Part shown: positions 16,634-24,801 of the stretch, piece after piece
Numbering within the stretch: position 1 is the stretch's first letter
Layout of the letters: each line of letters opens with the position of its first letter
Made by a program: the position numbers and the translations under genes
Origin: Streptomyces jeddahensis
GTDB taxonomy: Bacteria; Actinomycetota; Actinomycetes; Streptomycetales; Streptomycetaceae
DNA: 55,856 bases
Assembly: GCF_001642995.1 (NCBI RefSeq)
Contig: NZ_LOHS01000095.1
Coordinates: forward strand, 1 to 55,856
Reading direction: 5' to 3'
The notes under the pieces: generated by a model
The model's input: the letters and a program-made list of their open reading frames with translations, nothing else
Told to the model about the DNA's origin: nothing
The model's database searches: none

Positions 16634-18012
16634 ACGGTCCCGAGCGGTTCGAGCCGTACGACGACGAGGGCGTGGGGGGAGCCCGGGGGGACGACGGCAC
16701 ACGGGGTGACGGGCGCGGCAGCGGCAGCGGGCACGACAGCGGCAGCGGACCGGGCGCCGTGCCGCCGCGCATCCCGCCGCCCCGCTCCTCCGTGGAGGAC
16801 ACCGGACAGCCGCTGCCCGACCCCCCTCCGCCCGTCCCCGGCACTCCGGCGACCACGTCCGCGCCAGCGCCTCTCGTACTCGAGCACCGGGTCCTCAAGT
16901 CGCTCCTGGGCGCCTGGGCGCTGTCCGCATGCTCTGCGGAGGAGGCCGAGGCCGTCGAAGTGCATCTCGGCACGTGCGGACCATGCGCCGAGGAGGCGCT
17001 GCGGCTGCGCGACGCGGTGGCGCTGCTGCATCCGGCGGAGCCGCTCGACCTCGACCCGATGCTGCGCACCCGGGTCCTGGAGGGCTGCCTCGACCGGCGG
17101 CCGCCCCGCATCCCGGTGCCGGACTGGGTCGCTCCGTATGACGCGGAGACCGCACGTCTCGACGCACTGCTCCAGGACATCGGCGACTCGGAGTGGCACG
17201 CGCCGGTGCGGCTGCGGTGGTTCGACCGTGACGGGCTCGTGAGCCGCAAGACCACGGTGGCGGGCGTCCTGGCGCATCTGATGATGGTCGACGGCCTGGT
17301 GGCGCTCGCGCTCGGTCTCGACGAACTGCCCCCGATGGTCGAGGCGTCCGGGCACGGCGGTGACGTGGGCAAGGCCCGTCCGGGTCCGGCGGAGCGCACC
17401 GAGGCGTACTGGCGCGCGTCGCACCGGCCGCCCACCCGCGCGGTACGCGGGCCGTGGCGCGACCAGACCCATACGCTCGTGCGCACAGTGGCCTTCGAGG
17501 CCGGAAGCGCCTCCGAGGCCTCCGCCTCCGTCGACTACGGCGACTTCGAACTGCCCCTGCGCGACTCCATGCTGGACCGCGCCTTCGAGTGCTGGGTGCA
17601 CGCCGGGGACATCGCGGAGGCCGTGGACTACCCGTACGAGCCGCCGGCCCCGCGCCATCTGCACCACATGTTCGACCTGGCCGCGCGTCTCCTGCCGACG
17701 ACCCTGGCGGCGCGGCGGCGCGCCGGACTCGCGAGCCCTCCCCGCCGGCTGGTCGCCGCGGGGACCCCCGGCCGCAGCCTGCGGCTGGAGGTCGAGGGGG
17801 CCGGCGGCGGCGAGTGGCTCATCGCCCTCGACTCCCCCGGAGCCGTCGCCTCCGCCGAGTACGAAGTGGCGCATGTCGCCCTGGACGGCGTCGAGTTCTC
17901 CCGGCTGGCCGCGGGGCACATCGCCCCGGACGAGGTGGTGGCGGGCCTCGACGGCGACCGCGAGGCCATCAGGGACGTCCTGTTCGCGACGGCTTCACTG
18001 AGCAGGATGTAG
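16627..18012 (+). CDS. ZAS anti-sigma domain fused to mycothiol/maleylpyruvate isomerase-like domain
   Basis: 461 residues. Residues 1-80 are disordered (Gly/Pro/Ser). Residues about 90-135 carry the zinc anti-sigma signature H-x3-C-x2-C in VHLGTCGPCAEEAL. Residues about 165-310 look like the DinB/MDMPI (mycothiol-dependent maleylpyruvate isomerase) N-terminal domain, with a C-terminal MDMPI-like domain from about 380. It most likely binds and restrains the sigma factor encoded just upstream, the C-terminal part sensing a thiol or small ligand. GTG at 16627 or 16630, overlapping the sigma stop; GGGAGGG precedes. No membrane segment is present, so this is a cytoplasmic anti-sigma factor. Confidence 0.82.
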   Translation: MVNGPERFEPYDDEGVGGARGDDGTRGDGRGSGSGHDSGSGPGAVPPRIPPPRSSVEDTGQPLPDPPPPVPGTPATTSAPAPLVLEHRVLKSLLGAWALSACSAEEAEAVEVHLGTCGPCAEEALRLRDAVALLHPAEPLDLDPMLRTRVLEGCLDRRPPRIPVPDWVAPYDAETARLDALLQDIGDSEWHAPVRLRWFDRDGLVSRKTTVAGVLAHLMMVDGLVALALGLDELPPMVEASGHGGDVGKARPGPAERTEAYWRASHRPPTRAVRGPWRDQTHTLVRTVAFEAGSASEASASVDYGDFELPLRDSMLDRAFECWVHAGDIAEAVDYPYEPPAPRHLHHMFDLAARLLPTTLAARRRAGLASPPRRLVAAGTPGRSLRLEVEGAGGGEWLIALDSPGAVASAEYEVAHVALDGVEFSRLAAGHIAPDEVVAGLDGDREAIRDVLFATASLSRM

Positions 18013-18042
18013 GGGCTTCACCCAGCAGGACGCTGGGCGCCC
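18013..18042. terminator. Bidirectional hairpin between convergent genes
   Basis: Nested inverted repeat: GGGC (18013-18016) with GCCC (18039-18042) outside and CCCAGC (18021-18026) with GCTGGG (18032-18037) inside. It fills the 31-bp gap between the anti-sigma gene and purU ends. Confidence 0.6.
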
Positions 18043-18043
18043 G

Positions 18044-18925
18044 TCAAGCAAAGATCACCGTCCGGTGCCCGTTCAGCAGGATCCGGTGCTCCGCATGCCA
18101 CTTGACGGCGCGCGCCAGCGCCTGGCACTCCACGTCGCGCCCGATCGCCACCAGCTGCTCCGGCGTCACCCCGTGGCCGACCCGCTCGACCTCCTGCTCG
18201 ATGATCGGCCCCTCGTCGAGGTCGGCCGTCACATAGTGCGCGGTGGCGCCGATCAGCTTCACACCGCGCGCATGCGCCTGGTGGTACGGCTTCGCGCCCT
18301 TGAAGCTCGGCAGGAACGAGTGGTGGATGTTGATGATCCGCCCGCTCAGCGCCTTGCACAGGTCGTCGGAGAGCACCTGCATATAGCGGGCCAGCACCAC
18401 CAGTTCCACGTTCTCGGCGCGCACCAGCTCGAGCAGCTGCGCCTCCGCCTGCGCCTTGGTGTCCCGCGTGACCGGAATGTGGTGGAACGGAATGTCGTAC
18501 GACGCCACGAGCTCGGCGAAGTCCGTGTGGTTGGACACGACCGCCGCGATCTCCACGGGCAGCGCGCCGATGCGGGCGCGGAAGAGGAGGTCGTTCAGGC
18601 AGTGCCCGAACTTCGACACCATCAGGATGATGCGCATCTTCTGCTCGGCCAGGTGGATCTGCCAGTCCATCTGGAAGGAGTCACCGACCGCGGCGAAGCT
18701 GGCCCGCAGCTTGTCGACGGTCACCGGGGCCTCCGCCGAGAAGTGGACCCGCATGAAGAACAGTCCCGTGTCGTGGTCGCCGAACTGCTGGCTGTCCTCG
18801 ATGTTGCAGCCGGTCATGAAGAGATAGCTCGACACGGCGTGCACGATGCCCTTCTTGTCCGGGCACGAGAGGGTAAGGACGTACTGCTCAGGGGACACGG
18901 AAGACCCAGCCGACTGCTCACTCAT
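18044..18925 (-). CDS. purU: Formyltetrahydrofolate deformylase
   Basis: 293 residues, the normal length. Residues 10-90 form an ACT domain (YVLTLSCPDKKGIVHAVSSYL). Residues 95-290 form the formyltransferase-fold hydrolase with VVLARYMQVLS and the catalytic segment INIHHSFLPSFKGAKPYHQA, followed by TAHYVTADLDEGPII. It hydrolyses 10-formyl-THF to formate and THF, balancing one-carbon pools for purine synthesis; the ACT domain senses methionine/glycine in the E. coli enzyme. ATG start; upstream 213 bp show no gene. Confidence 0.95.
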   Translation of the reverse strand: MSEQSAGSSVSPEQYVLTLSCPDKKGIVHAVSSYLFMTGCNIEDSQQFGDHDTGLFFMRVHFSAEAPVTVDKLRASFAAVGDSFQMDWQIHLAEQKMRIILMVSKFGHCLNDLLFRARIGALPVEIAAVVSNHTDFAELVASYDIPFHHIPVTRDTKAQAEAQLLELVRAENVELVVLARYMQVLSDDLCKALSGRIINIHHSFLPSFKGAKPYHQAHARGVKLIGATAHYVTADLDEGPIIEQEVERVGHGVTPEQLVAIGRDVECQALARAVKWHAEHRILLNGHRTVIFA

Positions 18926-19138
18926 GCGGCCAGGGTCCCACAGCAGCCCCAGCGGTGGGCAATCCCACCTCCTCGGCGTCTCAAGGGCCGGCAGGCGGTA
19001 GGTGAGCCCTCAACGGAACGCGTCTCGTCGGACACGGAGTGCAACCAGAGGCGATCCGCTTCGACCGCAAGCGTGGCCATGGGCGCTGACCCCGAGGCCA
19101 CTGAGGCCCCGACGGAGCACGGGCACCCCGCCAGACTC

Positions 19139-19639
19139 TCAGGCGGACCGGGTCAGAATCCGCAGCACCTCGAGCGTGCGCGGCGGCGCGTCCGGGTCGT
19201 CCCCGTCACTCACCGCGAGCCGCACGTGCGCGTCCCTCGCGGCCCGCACCGCCTCCGGCCACCCGTGGTGGTCGACATACGCGGACACCGGCGCGTCGGG
19301 CCCCACCTGGTGCATGATCCGGAGCACGCGCAGCACCGCGGTGTCCACGAGGGCCGCCTCCTGCGAGTCGCGGAAGATCGTCCCCACGTACTTCTCTGCG
19401 GACCAGTTGTCCAGCCAGGTGTCCTCGACCAGGCGGTACACGGCGTCGGTGACGTCCCCGTACCCCTCGACGCCCGCCAGCCAGACGTCCCGCTGGAAGA
19501 CGGGATCGGAGAGCATGTGGAGCGCAGAGCGCACATTGCTGCGCCAGCGCCACCACGGCATGTCGTTCACAGGCATGCCGCCCATGGTGGTGTAGCGGCG
19601 GCCGCGACGGGAAGACTTCTCCGAACCTTGCACGGTCAC
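19139..19639 (-). CDS. SCO4402-family protein, function unknown
   Basis: 166 residues from the GTG at 19639; in-frame ATGs at 19585 (MGGMPVNDMPWW) and 19576 are alternatives and nearer to where conserved-looking sequence begins. The core MPWWRWRSNVRSALHMLSDPVFQRDVWLAG and the all-helical remainder correspond to the actinobacterial SCO4402 family. It has no signal peptide, membrane segment or catalytic motif that I can name. The gene stands alone between purU and an ABC binding-protein gene, divergent from the latter. Confidence 0.8.
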   Translation of the reverse strand: MTVQGSEKSSRRGRRYTTMGGMPVNDMPWWRWRSNVRSALHMLSDPVFQRDVWLAGVEGYGDVTDAVYRLVEDTWLDNWSAEKYVGTIFRDSQEAALVDTAVLRVLRIMHQVGPDAPVSAYVDHHGWPEAVRAARDAHVRLAVSDGDDPDAPPRTLEVLRILTRSA

Positions 19640-19705
19640 CGATCGTACGTTCCCCGTTCGGTCGACCGATCCGACCCCCGCAATTCACCCAGGCGTCACC
19701 GTCCG

Positions 19706-19734
19706 TTGACCCAAGATCACGTCTGGGTTAGAGA
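19706..19734 (+). promoter_or_regulatory. Candidate sigma-HrdB promoter for the binding-protein gene
   Basis: TTGACC (19706-19711), 17-bp spacer, TAGAGA (19729-19734); the predicted start at about 19741 leaves a 16-nt leader before the ATG at 19757. Confidence 0.6.
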
Positions 19735-19756
19735 TGCGGCGGAATCGTGCGTGCCC

Positions 19757-21049
19757 ATGACTGGCAGGCGACGCATGAGCCCATCCGATCCCACTCCTCC
19801 CCGCCCGGCCAAGGCGTACCTGCTCGCCGCCGGGGCCTTGGTGGCCTGCGCGTCCGTCCTCGCCGCATGCGGCGTTCTCCCTGGGGCTGCGGGGGGCTCC
19901 AGGGAGCCCGTCACCGTGATGACGATGGCGCCCGAGAAGACCGCTGCGACCAACAAGCCCGGAATGCCCGCCATGGCGCTGGCGTATGCGCGCTGGGTCA
20001 ACGCGAACGGCGGCATCGGCGGCCGCGAACTGAAGGTCATCACCTGCAACGACCACAACGACACCGTGGGCGCCCAGGACTGCGCCCGTCGCGCGGTCGA
20101 GAAGAACGTGGTCGCGGTCGTCGGGTCCTACAGCCAGTTCGGCCGCTCCTTCCTCGCCCCGCTGGAGGGCGCCGGCATCCCCTACATCGGCGGCTACGGC
20201 ATCACCGACGAGGAGTTCACCAGCCCGCTGTCGTACCCCGTGAACGGCGGCCAGCCCGCGCTGATGGCGGGCCTCGGCCGCCAGCTCGCCCAGGCGTGCT
20301 CGCGCGTCTCCCTCGTACGCCCCGACACGATCGCCGGCGACCAGCTGCCGGCGCTGTTCGACGCGGGCCTCGCCGCGGGCGGCCGCGGCAAGGCCAGCGA
20401 CGTCCGTGCCGTCGAGGACGCCACGGACTACACGCCGGAGGCCCGTCAGGCCCTCGCCCGGGCGAGCGCGGACCTCGCCACCAAGGGCTGTGTGACGGCC
20501 GCCCTGGGCGACCGCACGGACACCTTCTTCGACTCGTTCCGGCGCACCCGCGACGAGTATCCGGCCGTCAGGATCGCGTCGGTGCTCGGCTCCGTCGACC
20601 AGTCGCTCATCGACCGTACGGGCGGCAGGAACGGCGTGTACGAAGGGGCCTCGCTCACCGGCTGGTACCCCGTGTCGAGCGACCGCCGCTGGGACACCAT
20701 GCGCAAGGTCATCAACGAGCACGCCTTCGGTGACAACCGGATCGACCCCACGGACGCGGGCGTGCAGACCACCTGGATCGCCTACACCGTGCTGAAGCAG
20801 GCCGTCGAGTCGCTCGGCGACGGCGAGGTGACGGCCAACACCGTCCGGGACGCCCTCGACGACGGCCTCAAGGTCCAGACCGGCGGCCTCACGCCGACGC
20901 TGAGCTGGCGCTTCGAGGACATGATCGCGGTCCGCGACTTCCCGCGCCTGGTCAACGCGTACGTCACCTTCCAGAAGGTCAGCGAGGGGCGCATGGTGTC
21001 GGCGCAGAAGGGCTTCGTCGACATGGCGAAGACGCTGGAGAACAGCTGA
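19757..21049 (+). CDS. Branched-chain amino acid-type ABC transporter substrate-binding lipoprotein
   Basis: 430 residues from ATG 19757 (424 from ATG 19775). The signal is basic then hydrophobic and ends in a lipobox, VLAACG, so the mature protein is a membrane-anchored lipoprotein. The remainder is a periplasmic-binding fold type I protein (Leu/Ile/Val-binding family): NGGIGGRELKVITCNDHND, then AVVGSYSQFGRSFLAPLEGAGIPYIGG. No permease or ATPase of the HAAT class is near, so it is an orphan binding protein that may serve a transporter elsewhere or act as a sensor. Confidence 0.88.
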   Translation: MTGRRRMSPSDPTPPRPAKAYLLAAGALVACASVLAACGVLPGAAGGSREPVTVMTMAPEKTAATNKPGMPAMALAYARWVNANGGIGGRELKVITCNDHNDTVGAQDCARRAVEKNVVAVVGSYSQFGRSFLAPLEGAGIPYIGGYGITDEEFTSPLSYPVNGGQPALMAGLGRQLAQACSRVSLVRPDTIAGDQLPALFDAGLAAGGRGKASDVRAVEDATDYTPEARQALARASADLATKGCVTAALGDRTDTFFDSFRRTRDEYPAVRIASVLGSVDQSLIDRTGGRNGVYEGASLTGWYPVSSDRRWDTMRKVINEHAFGDNRIDPTDAGVQTTWIAYTVLKQAVESLGDGEVTANTVRDALDDGLKVQTGGLTPTLSWRFEDMIAVRDFPRLVNAYVTFQKVSEGRMVSAQKGFVDMAKTLENS

Positions 21050-21053
21050 CGCA

Positions 21054-21076
21054 CCGGTCCCCGGTCCCCGGACCGG
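21054..21076. terminator. GC-rich hairpin after the binding-protein gene
   Basis: CCGGTCC (21054-21060) pairs with GGACCGG (21070-21076). It is followed by two copies of an 18-bp near repeat beginning CTGCGAC-GCTCACCGCA (from about 21109). It lies between convergent genes. Confidence 0.5.
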
Positions 21077-21169
21077 CCGGCGGGACCCGGGCAGCCGGCC
21101 TCGGCGTCTGCGACCGCTCACCGCATGCGGGCGCTGCGACGGCTCACCGCACGCCGACCGCCGGCGCGC

Positions 21170-22825
21170 TCACCCCTTGCTGACAGCCGCCAGGATCTCC
21201 GGCAGCCGTCCCGCCGTGCGGGGTGCGGCCAGGCGCAGGCCCAGAGCCGTTATGCCCGCGCCGTACGCCGTGCCGAGCGGCAGCAGCAGCCAGGTCCAGG
21301 CGTCCGCGCCCGCGACGTGCAGCCAGATGGTGAGGGCGAGCACCGGGGCGCACAGCAGGGCCGCCGCGACCATGCCGCCGAAGATCGAGATCCAGGCGAG
21401 GCCGGCCTGTCCGGGGGCCACGTTCTTGTAGCCCTCCTGCGGGATGGAGTACGGGAAGCGGGCCGACGACCAGGCGCCCGTGGCGAGCATGGCGCCGAGG
21501 AGGGCGAAGGACAGCCCCAGGACCTCGGGGAGAGCCCGCCAGTCGCCGAGCAGGGCGGTGGTCAGGACGGTCACCAGCGTCGCGTACGGCAGGGTGACCA
21601 CCAGCAGGGCCAGGGCGCGGCCGCAGAGTTCGAGGTAGGCGTCCCGGGTGGAGGAGATCGTCATGGCGACCATCCAGAAGGCCGAGGTGTCCTGGCCGAA
21701 CTGGTTGTACATCTGGATGCCGAGCATTCCCGCTGCGAAGCACGCGAAGTAGACCGACCCGGTGCCCTGCAGCGCGTTGAAGAGCGGGACGATCAGGCCG
21801 ATGGCCAGTGACGTGATCCACGCCGCCTTGGTCTTGGGGTCGCGCCATATGTAGCGCAGGCTGCGTTCCATGACGGTGGCGGTGCGGCTGGGGGTGCCGC
21901 CCCGGGCGTCGGCCCGGAGGAAAGGCAGGAGGCGGGCGAGGCCCGTCGAGCCGCGTACGCCGTCACTCGTCGGCCCCGCGGCGCCGAGCGTCGAGCCGTC
22001 GGGGGAGGTCATCAGGCGGGTCAGATTGCGCTGCCAGGAGTAGAGCAGCGCGGCCAGGGCGGCGGCGGTCAGGGCGAGTTGGGCGAGCGCGGTGGCGTAC
22101 GCGCCGTCGCTGACCGAGTCGACCGCGTCGACGGCCGCCGCGGGCGGGATCCAGCGGAGTACGTCGGCGAAGGGCTCGAGTGGGGCGAGACCGCCGGACG
22201 AACCGAGTCGCTGGACGCCGAAGTTGACGAACTGGGCGCCGATGGCCACGACGAGTCCGCTGAGTACGGCCAGGTCGCGGCCCTTGCGGCTGGTCAGCAG
22301 CCGCACGTTGGCGGCGGCGACGGCACGCGCCAGGGCGACGCAGACGAGGAGCGTGAAGGCGATCGCCAGGAAGCCGACCGCCAAGGCGGCCGCGCCGCGT
22401 GCGACCGCGATCACCGCGCCCGCCGCGAGGCAGAGCGTGAACAGCGGGCCGATGCCCACGAGGGACGCGGCCAGCAGAGCCCGTATGAGAGGCGCGGGCC
22501 GCAGCGGGAGCATCACCAGGCGGGTGGGGTCGAGGGTTTCGTCGCCGCTGGGGAAGAACAGCGGCATCACGGCCCAGCCGAGCGCGAGCACGGCGACGAG
22601 CAGGACGCCGACGGCCGCGGCGTGCGCGTTGCCCCGCAGCGCGATGAGGCCGAGGAACTGGAGCGCGGCGAAGAGCAGGGCGACGACCATGGAGGCGACG
22701 TAGGCAGCCCTGCGCCCGGCGGACTGCCTCAGTCCGTTGCGCAGCAGGGACACCTTCAGTCGTACGAAGACGGAGGTGAGGGACTCCGCGGCGGTGCCCT
22801 CGGCTGCGGTCGCTGGGGTGCTCAT
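21170..22825 (-). CDS. ABC exporter permease subunit
   Basis: 551 residues from the ATG at 22825. About twelve hydrophobic segments are visible, for example AAYVASMVVALLFAALQFLGLIAL and TAAALAALLYSWQ, with no ATPase motif. It overlaps the ATPase gene by 4 bp (ATGA), so the two form one ABC-2-like exporter. The long open frame that extends upstream across the ATPase gene is a shadow. Streptomyces genomes carry this pair as a conserved transporter without an assigned substrate. Confidence 0.85.
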   Translation of the reverse strand: MSTPATAAEGTAAESLTSVFVRLKVSLLRNGLRQSAGRRAAYVASMVVALLFAALQFLGLIALRGNAHAAAVGVLLVAVLALGWAVMPLFFPSGDETLDPTRLVMLPLRPAPLIRALLAASLVGIGPLFTLCLAAGAVIAVARGAAALAVGFLAIAFTLLVCVALARAVAAANVRLLTSRKGRDLAVLSGLVVAIGAQFVNFGVQRLGSSGGLAPLEPFADVLRWIPPAAAVDAVDSVSDGAYATALAQLALTAAALAALLYSWQRNLTRLMTSPDGSTLGAAGPTSDGVRGSTGLARLLPFLRADARGGTPSRTATVMERSLRYIWRDPKTKAAWITSLAIGLIVPLFNALQGTGSVYFACFAAGMLGIQMYNQFGQDTSAFWMVAMTISSTRDAYLELCGRALALLVVTLPYATLVTVLTTALLGDWRALPEVLGLSFALLGAMLATGAWSSARFPYSIPQEGYKNVAPGQAGLAWISIFGGMVAAALLCAPVLALTIWLHVAGADAWTWLLLPLGTAYGAGITALGLRLAAPRTAGRLPEILAAVSKG

Positions 22826-23640
22826 CGGGCGCCGCCGCCGAGCCAGTCGAGATCGGATCCGGCGGTGCGGGCGCCGGCGCCGACGAGTTCGAGGAAGGCC
22901 TCCTGCAGCGATGCCGCCTCTCCGCGTACGTCCTCGAGGGTGCCGTGGGCGCGGATGCGTCCGGCGGCCATGACGGCGACCCAGTCGCACAGCGACTCGA
23001 CGAGCTCCATGACGTGCGAGGAGAAGACGACGGTCGCGCCGGAGGCCGTGTAGCGCTCCAGGACCCCGCGGATCGTCTGGGCGGACACGGGGTCGACGCC
23101 CTCGAACGGTTCGTCGAGGAAGAGCACTTCGGGGTTGTGGAGCAGCGCGGCGGCCAGCCCGATCTTCTTGCGCATGCCGGTCGAGTAGTCGACGACGAGC
23201 TTGTGCTGGGCTCCTGCGAGGTCGAGTACGTCGAGGAGCTGGGCGGCGCGTTTGTCGACCTCGGCGCCGGGCAGGCCGCGCAACCTGCCGGTGTAGGAGA
23301 GCAGTTCGCGCCCGGAGAGCCGCTCGAAGAGGCGCAGCCCTTCGGGAAGCACGCCGATGCGGGCCTTCACCTGGGCGGGGTCGCGCCATACGTCGCGACC
23401 GGCGACCTCGACGGTGCCGTGATCGGGGCGGAGCAGACCGGTCACCATGGACAGGGTGGTCGTCTTTCCCGCGCCGTTGGGCCCTACGAGGCCGATGAAG
23501 CGGCCCGATGGCAGTTCCAGGTCGATTCCCGCGACCGCGATCTGCTCCCCGAACCGCTTCCACAGCCCCTGCACGCGCACCGCAGGCACGCCCGCCGCTT
23601 CGTCCACCACTCGCCGGCCTCCCGTCGCTTCTGCCAGCAC
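22822..23640 (-). CDS. ABC transporter ATP-binding protein
   Basis: 272 residues with Walker A GPNGAGKTTTLSM, the ABC signature as DYSTGMRKKIGLAAALL (a YSTGM variant of LSGGQ), Walker B VLFLDEPFEGVDP and the switch His in VVFSSHVMELVE. It powers the permease encoded downstream in an overlapping gene. The YSTGM signature is typical of CcmA/DrrA-type exporters. The start is the ATG at 23640, though translation could also begin later, near AVRVQGLWKRFG. Confidence 0.93.
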   Translation of the reverse strand: MLAEATGGRRVVDEAAGVPAVRVQGLWKRFGEQIAVAGIDLELPSGRFIGLVGPNGAGKTTTLSMVTGLLRPDHGTVEVAGRDVWRDPAQVKARIGVLPEGLRLFERLSGRELLSYTGRLRGLPGAEVDKRAAQLLDVLDLAGAQHKLVVDYSTGMRKKIGLAAALLHNPEVLFLDEPFEGVDPVSAQTIRGVLERYTASGATVVFSSHVMELVESLCDWVAVMAAGRIRAHGTLEDVRGEAASLQEAFLELVGAGARTAGSDLDWLGGGAR

Positions 23641-23732
23641 GATACGGGTGGAGGCGGCGGTTCCGTCGCGGCAACGGTGCTCGACCGGGTCCTCGGGCCG
23701 AATTCCGGGCCCGATGAACCGAGGCGGGCCGC

Positions 23733-23752
23733 GGCCTCAACCGGCTGAGGCC
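23733..23752. terminator. Hairpin downstream of the prim-pol-like gene
   Basis: GGCCTCA-ACCGGC-TGAGGCC is a perfect 7-bp stem. It lies in a run of related GGCCTCAACCGG / GGCCTCAGCCGG repeats between 23730 and 23800, upstream of the ABC ATPase gene and after the gene at 23796. It probably separates the two minus-strand units. Confidence 0.55.
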
Positions 23753-23795
23753 CCGCCGCGGCCTCAACCGGGCGGGGCCTCAGCCGGGCACGGCC

Positions 23796-24482
23796 TCAGC
23801 GCCTGCCGTCCCGCCCGCACGCATACGCCACCGGCGAGATGATCTCCTCCGCTTCGGGCAGCCACCGATTGGAGACGGTGGGACGGCAGGCCCACTGAAC
23901 GGCCCCGCGTCCACCGACCCGCGTGGGCGGCGCAGCGACGTAGGAGCCCTCGCCGCGAGCGACCAGGTCCAGCGCGAGGGGCGACCACCCGAGCTTCCGT
24001 ACGAGATCGGTGACCTTCGCCGCGCCGCCCGGCTGGACGAGGAAGTGCATCCGGCGGTCCGGGGTGCGGGTCACCGGGCCGAGCGTGAGCCCCATGCGCT
24101 CCATACGGGCCAGCGCCAGGAAGCCGGCGGTCTCGGGCACGTCGAGCACGTCGAACGAGCGCCCTGTCGGCAGCAGGATCGATGCCGTGGGTTGCTTCGA
24201 CCACAGGCGGCGCGCGGCCGACGCACTGCCGGTCGCCTGCGTGGGCCAGTCCTCGCGGGCGGGGTGCGCGCCGGGCGCCTCGCACGCCGGGTCGCCGCAG
24301 GAGCACCGCTGGGTGCCTTTGACCGCCTCGAGCCAGGTGCCGGGAAACACGTCCCAGTGGCGCTCTTCCGCATAGCTCACGGCGGCCTCCAGCAGGGAGG
24401 TGCCGCGTGCCGTGTCGTGGGCTGCTCCGCGCTGTTTGGGGATCTGCGCGGTTGACGTCACTCCGATGGTCATCTCATCCAC
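23796..24482 (-). CDS. Bifunctional primase/polymerase (prim-pol) N-terminal domain-like protein
   Basis: 228 residues. SLLEAAVSYAEERHWDVFPGTW at the N-terminus, the Cys-containing RCSCGDPACEAPGAHP and the ILLPTGRSFDVLDVPE strand resemble the prim-pol N-terminal domain found in actinobacterial replication and plasmid proteins. Here it stands alone, without helicase or C-terminal primase parts, and the usual catalytic D-x-D is not clear (DVLDVPE is the nearest), so enzymatic activity is uncertain. Starts at ATG 24482 or 24473. A lone copy of this kind is common in Streptomyces and is of unknown role. Confidence 0.75.
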   Translation of the reverse strand: MDEMTIGVTSTAQIPKQRGAAHDTARGTSLLEAAVSYAEERHWDVFPGTWLEAVKGTQRCSCGDPACEAPGAHPAREDWPTQATGSASAARRLWSKQPTASILLPTGRSFDVLDVPETAGFLALARMERMGLTLGPVTRTPDRRMHFLVQPGGAAKVTDLVRKLGWSPLALDLVARGEGSYVAAPPTRVGGRGAVQWACRPTVSNRWLPEAEEIISPVAYACGRDGRR

Positions 24483-24801
24483 GACGGCCTCAACTCCGGT
24501 CGTCCACAGGGGTTACGGCCGCCACACCCCGTACAGCGGCGCATCGTTCCTTCATTCGGGGCGCACGGGTGCACGGCCGGGGCGCGCATGGGGATCGGCG
24601 CCAGGGGACGGGTAGGCAGCTGTGGGGTCAACAGCACTTACCCCGGCATATCTCTTATATCCCGCATCTTCCGTTTGTTCGTGGGGCATTGATCTTCGCG
24701 GACACGACTCTTCCGGTGCACGGGCAGGCACCGGAGCCACAGAGCGAGTGAGCCGAAGGGGCGCGCCGGAGGCGAACCGCAGACAACAGGGGGTACACGC
24801 C
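24483..24801. other. Divergent intergenic region
   Basis: Separates the prim-pol-like gene from the TPR regulator. No additional gene is supported; the frame extending upstream of the regulator lacks homology-like sequence. It includes an AT-richer patch around 24645-24670 that may hold a promoter. Confidence 0.4.

Noticed and set aside
21170..23767. 865-codon minus-strand reading of the ABC permease
   Set aside because: The part beyond 22825 overlaps the ABC ATPase in another frame; the ATG at 22825 with ATGA overlap is the proper start.
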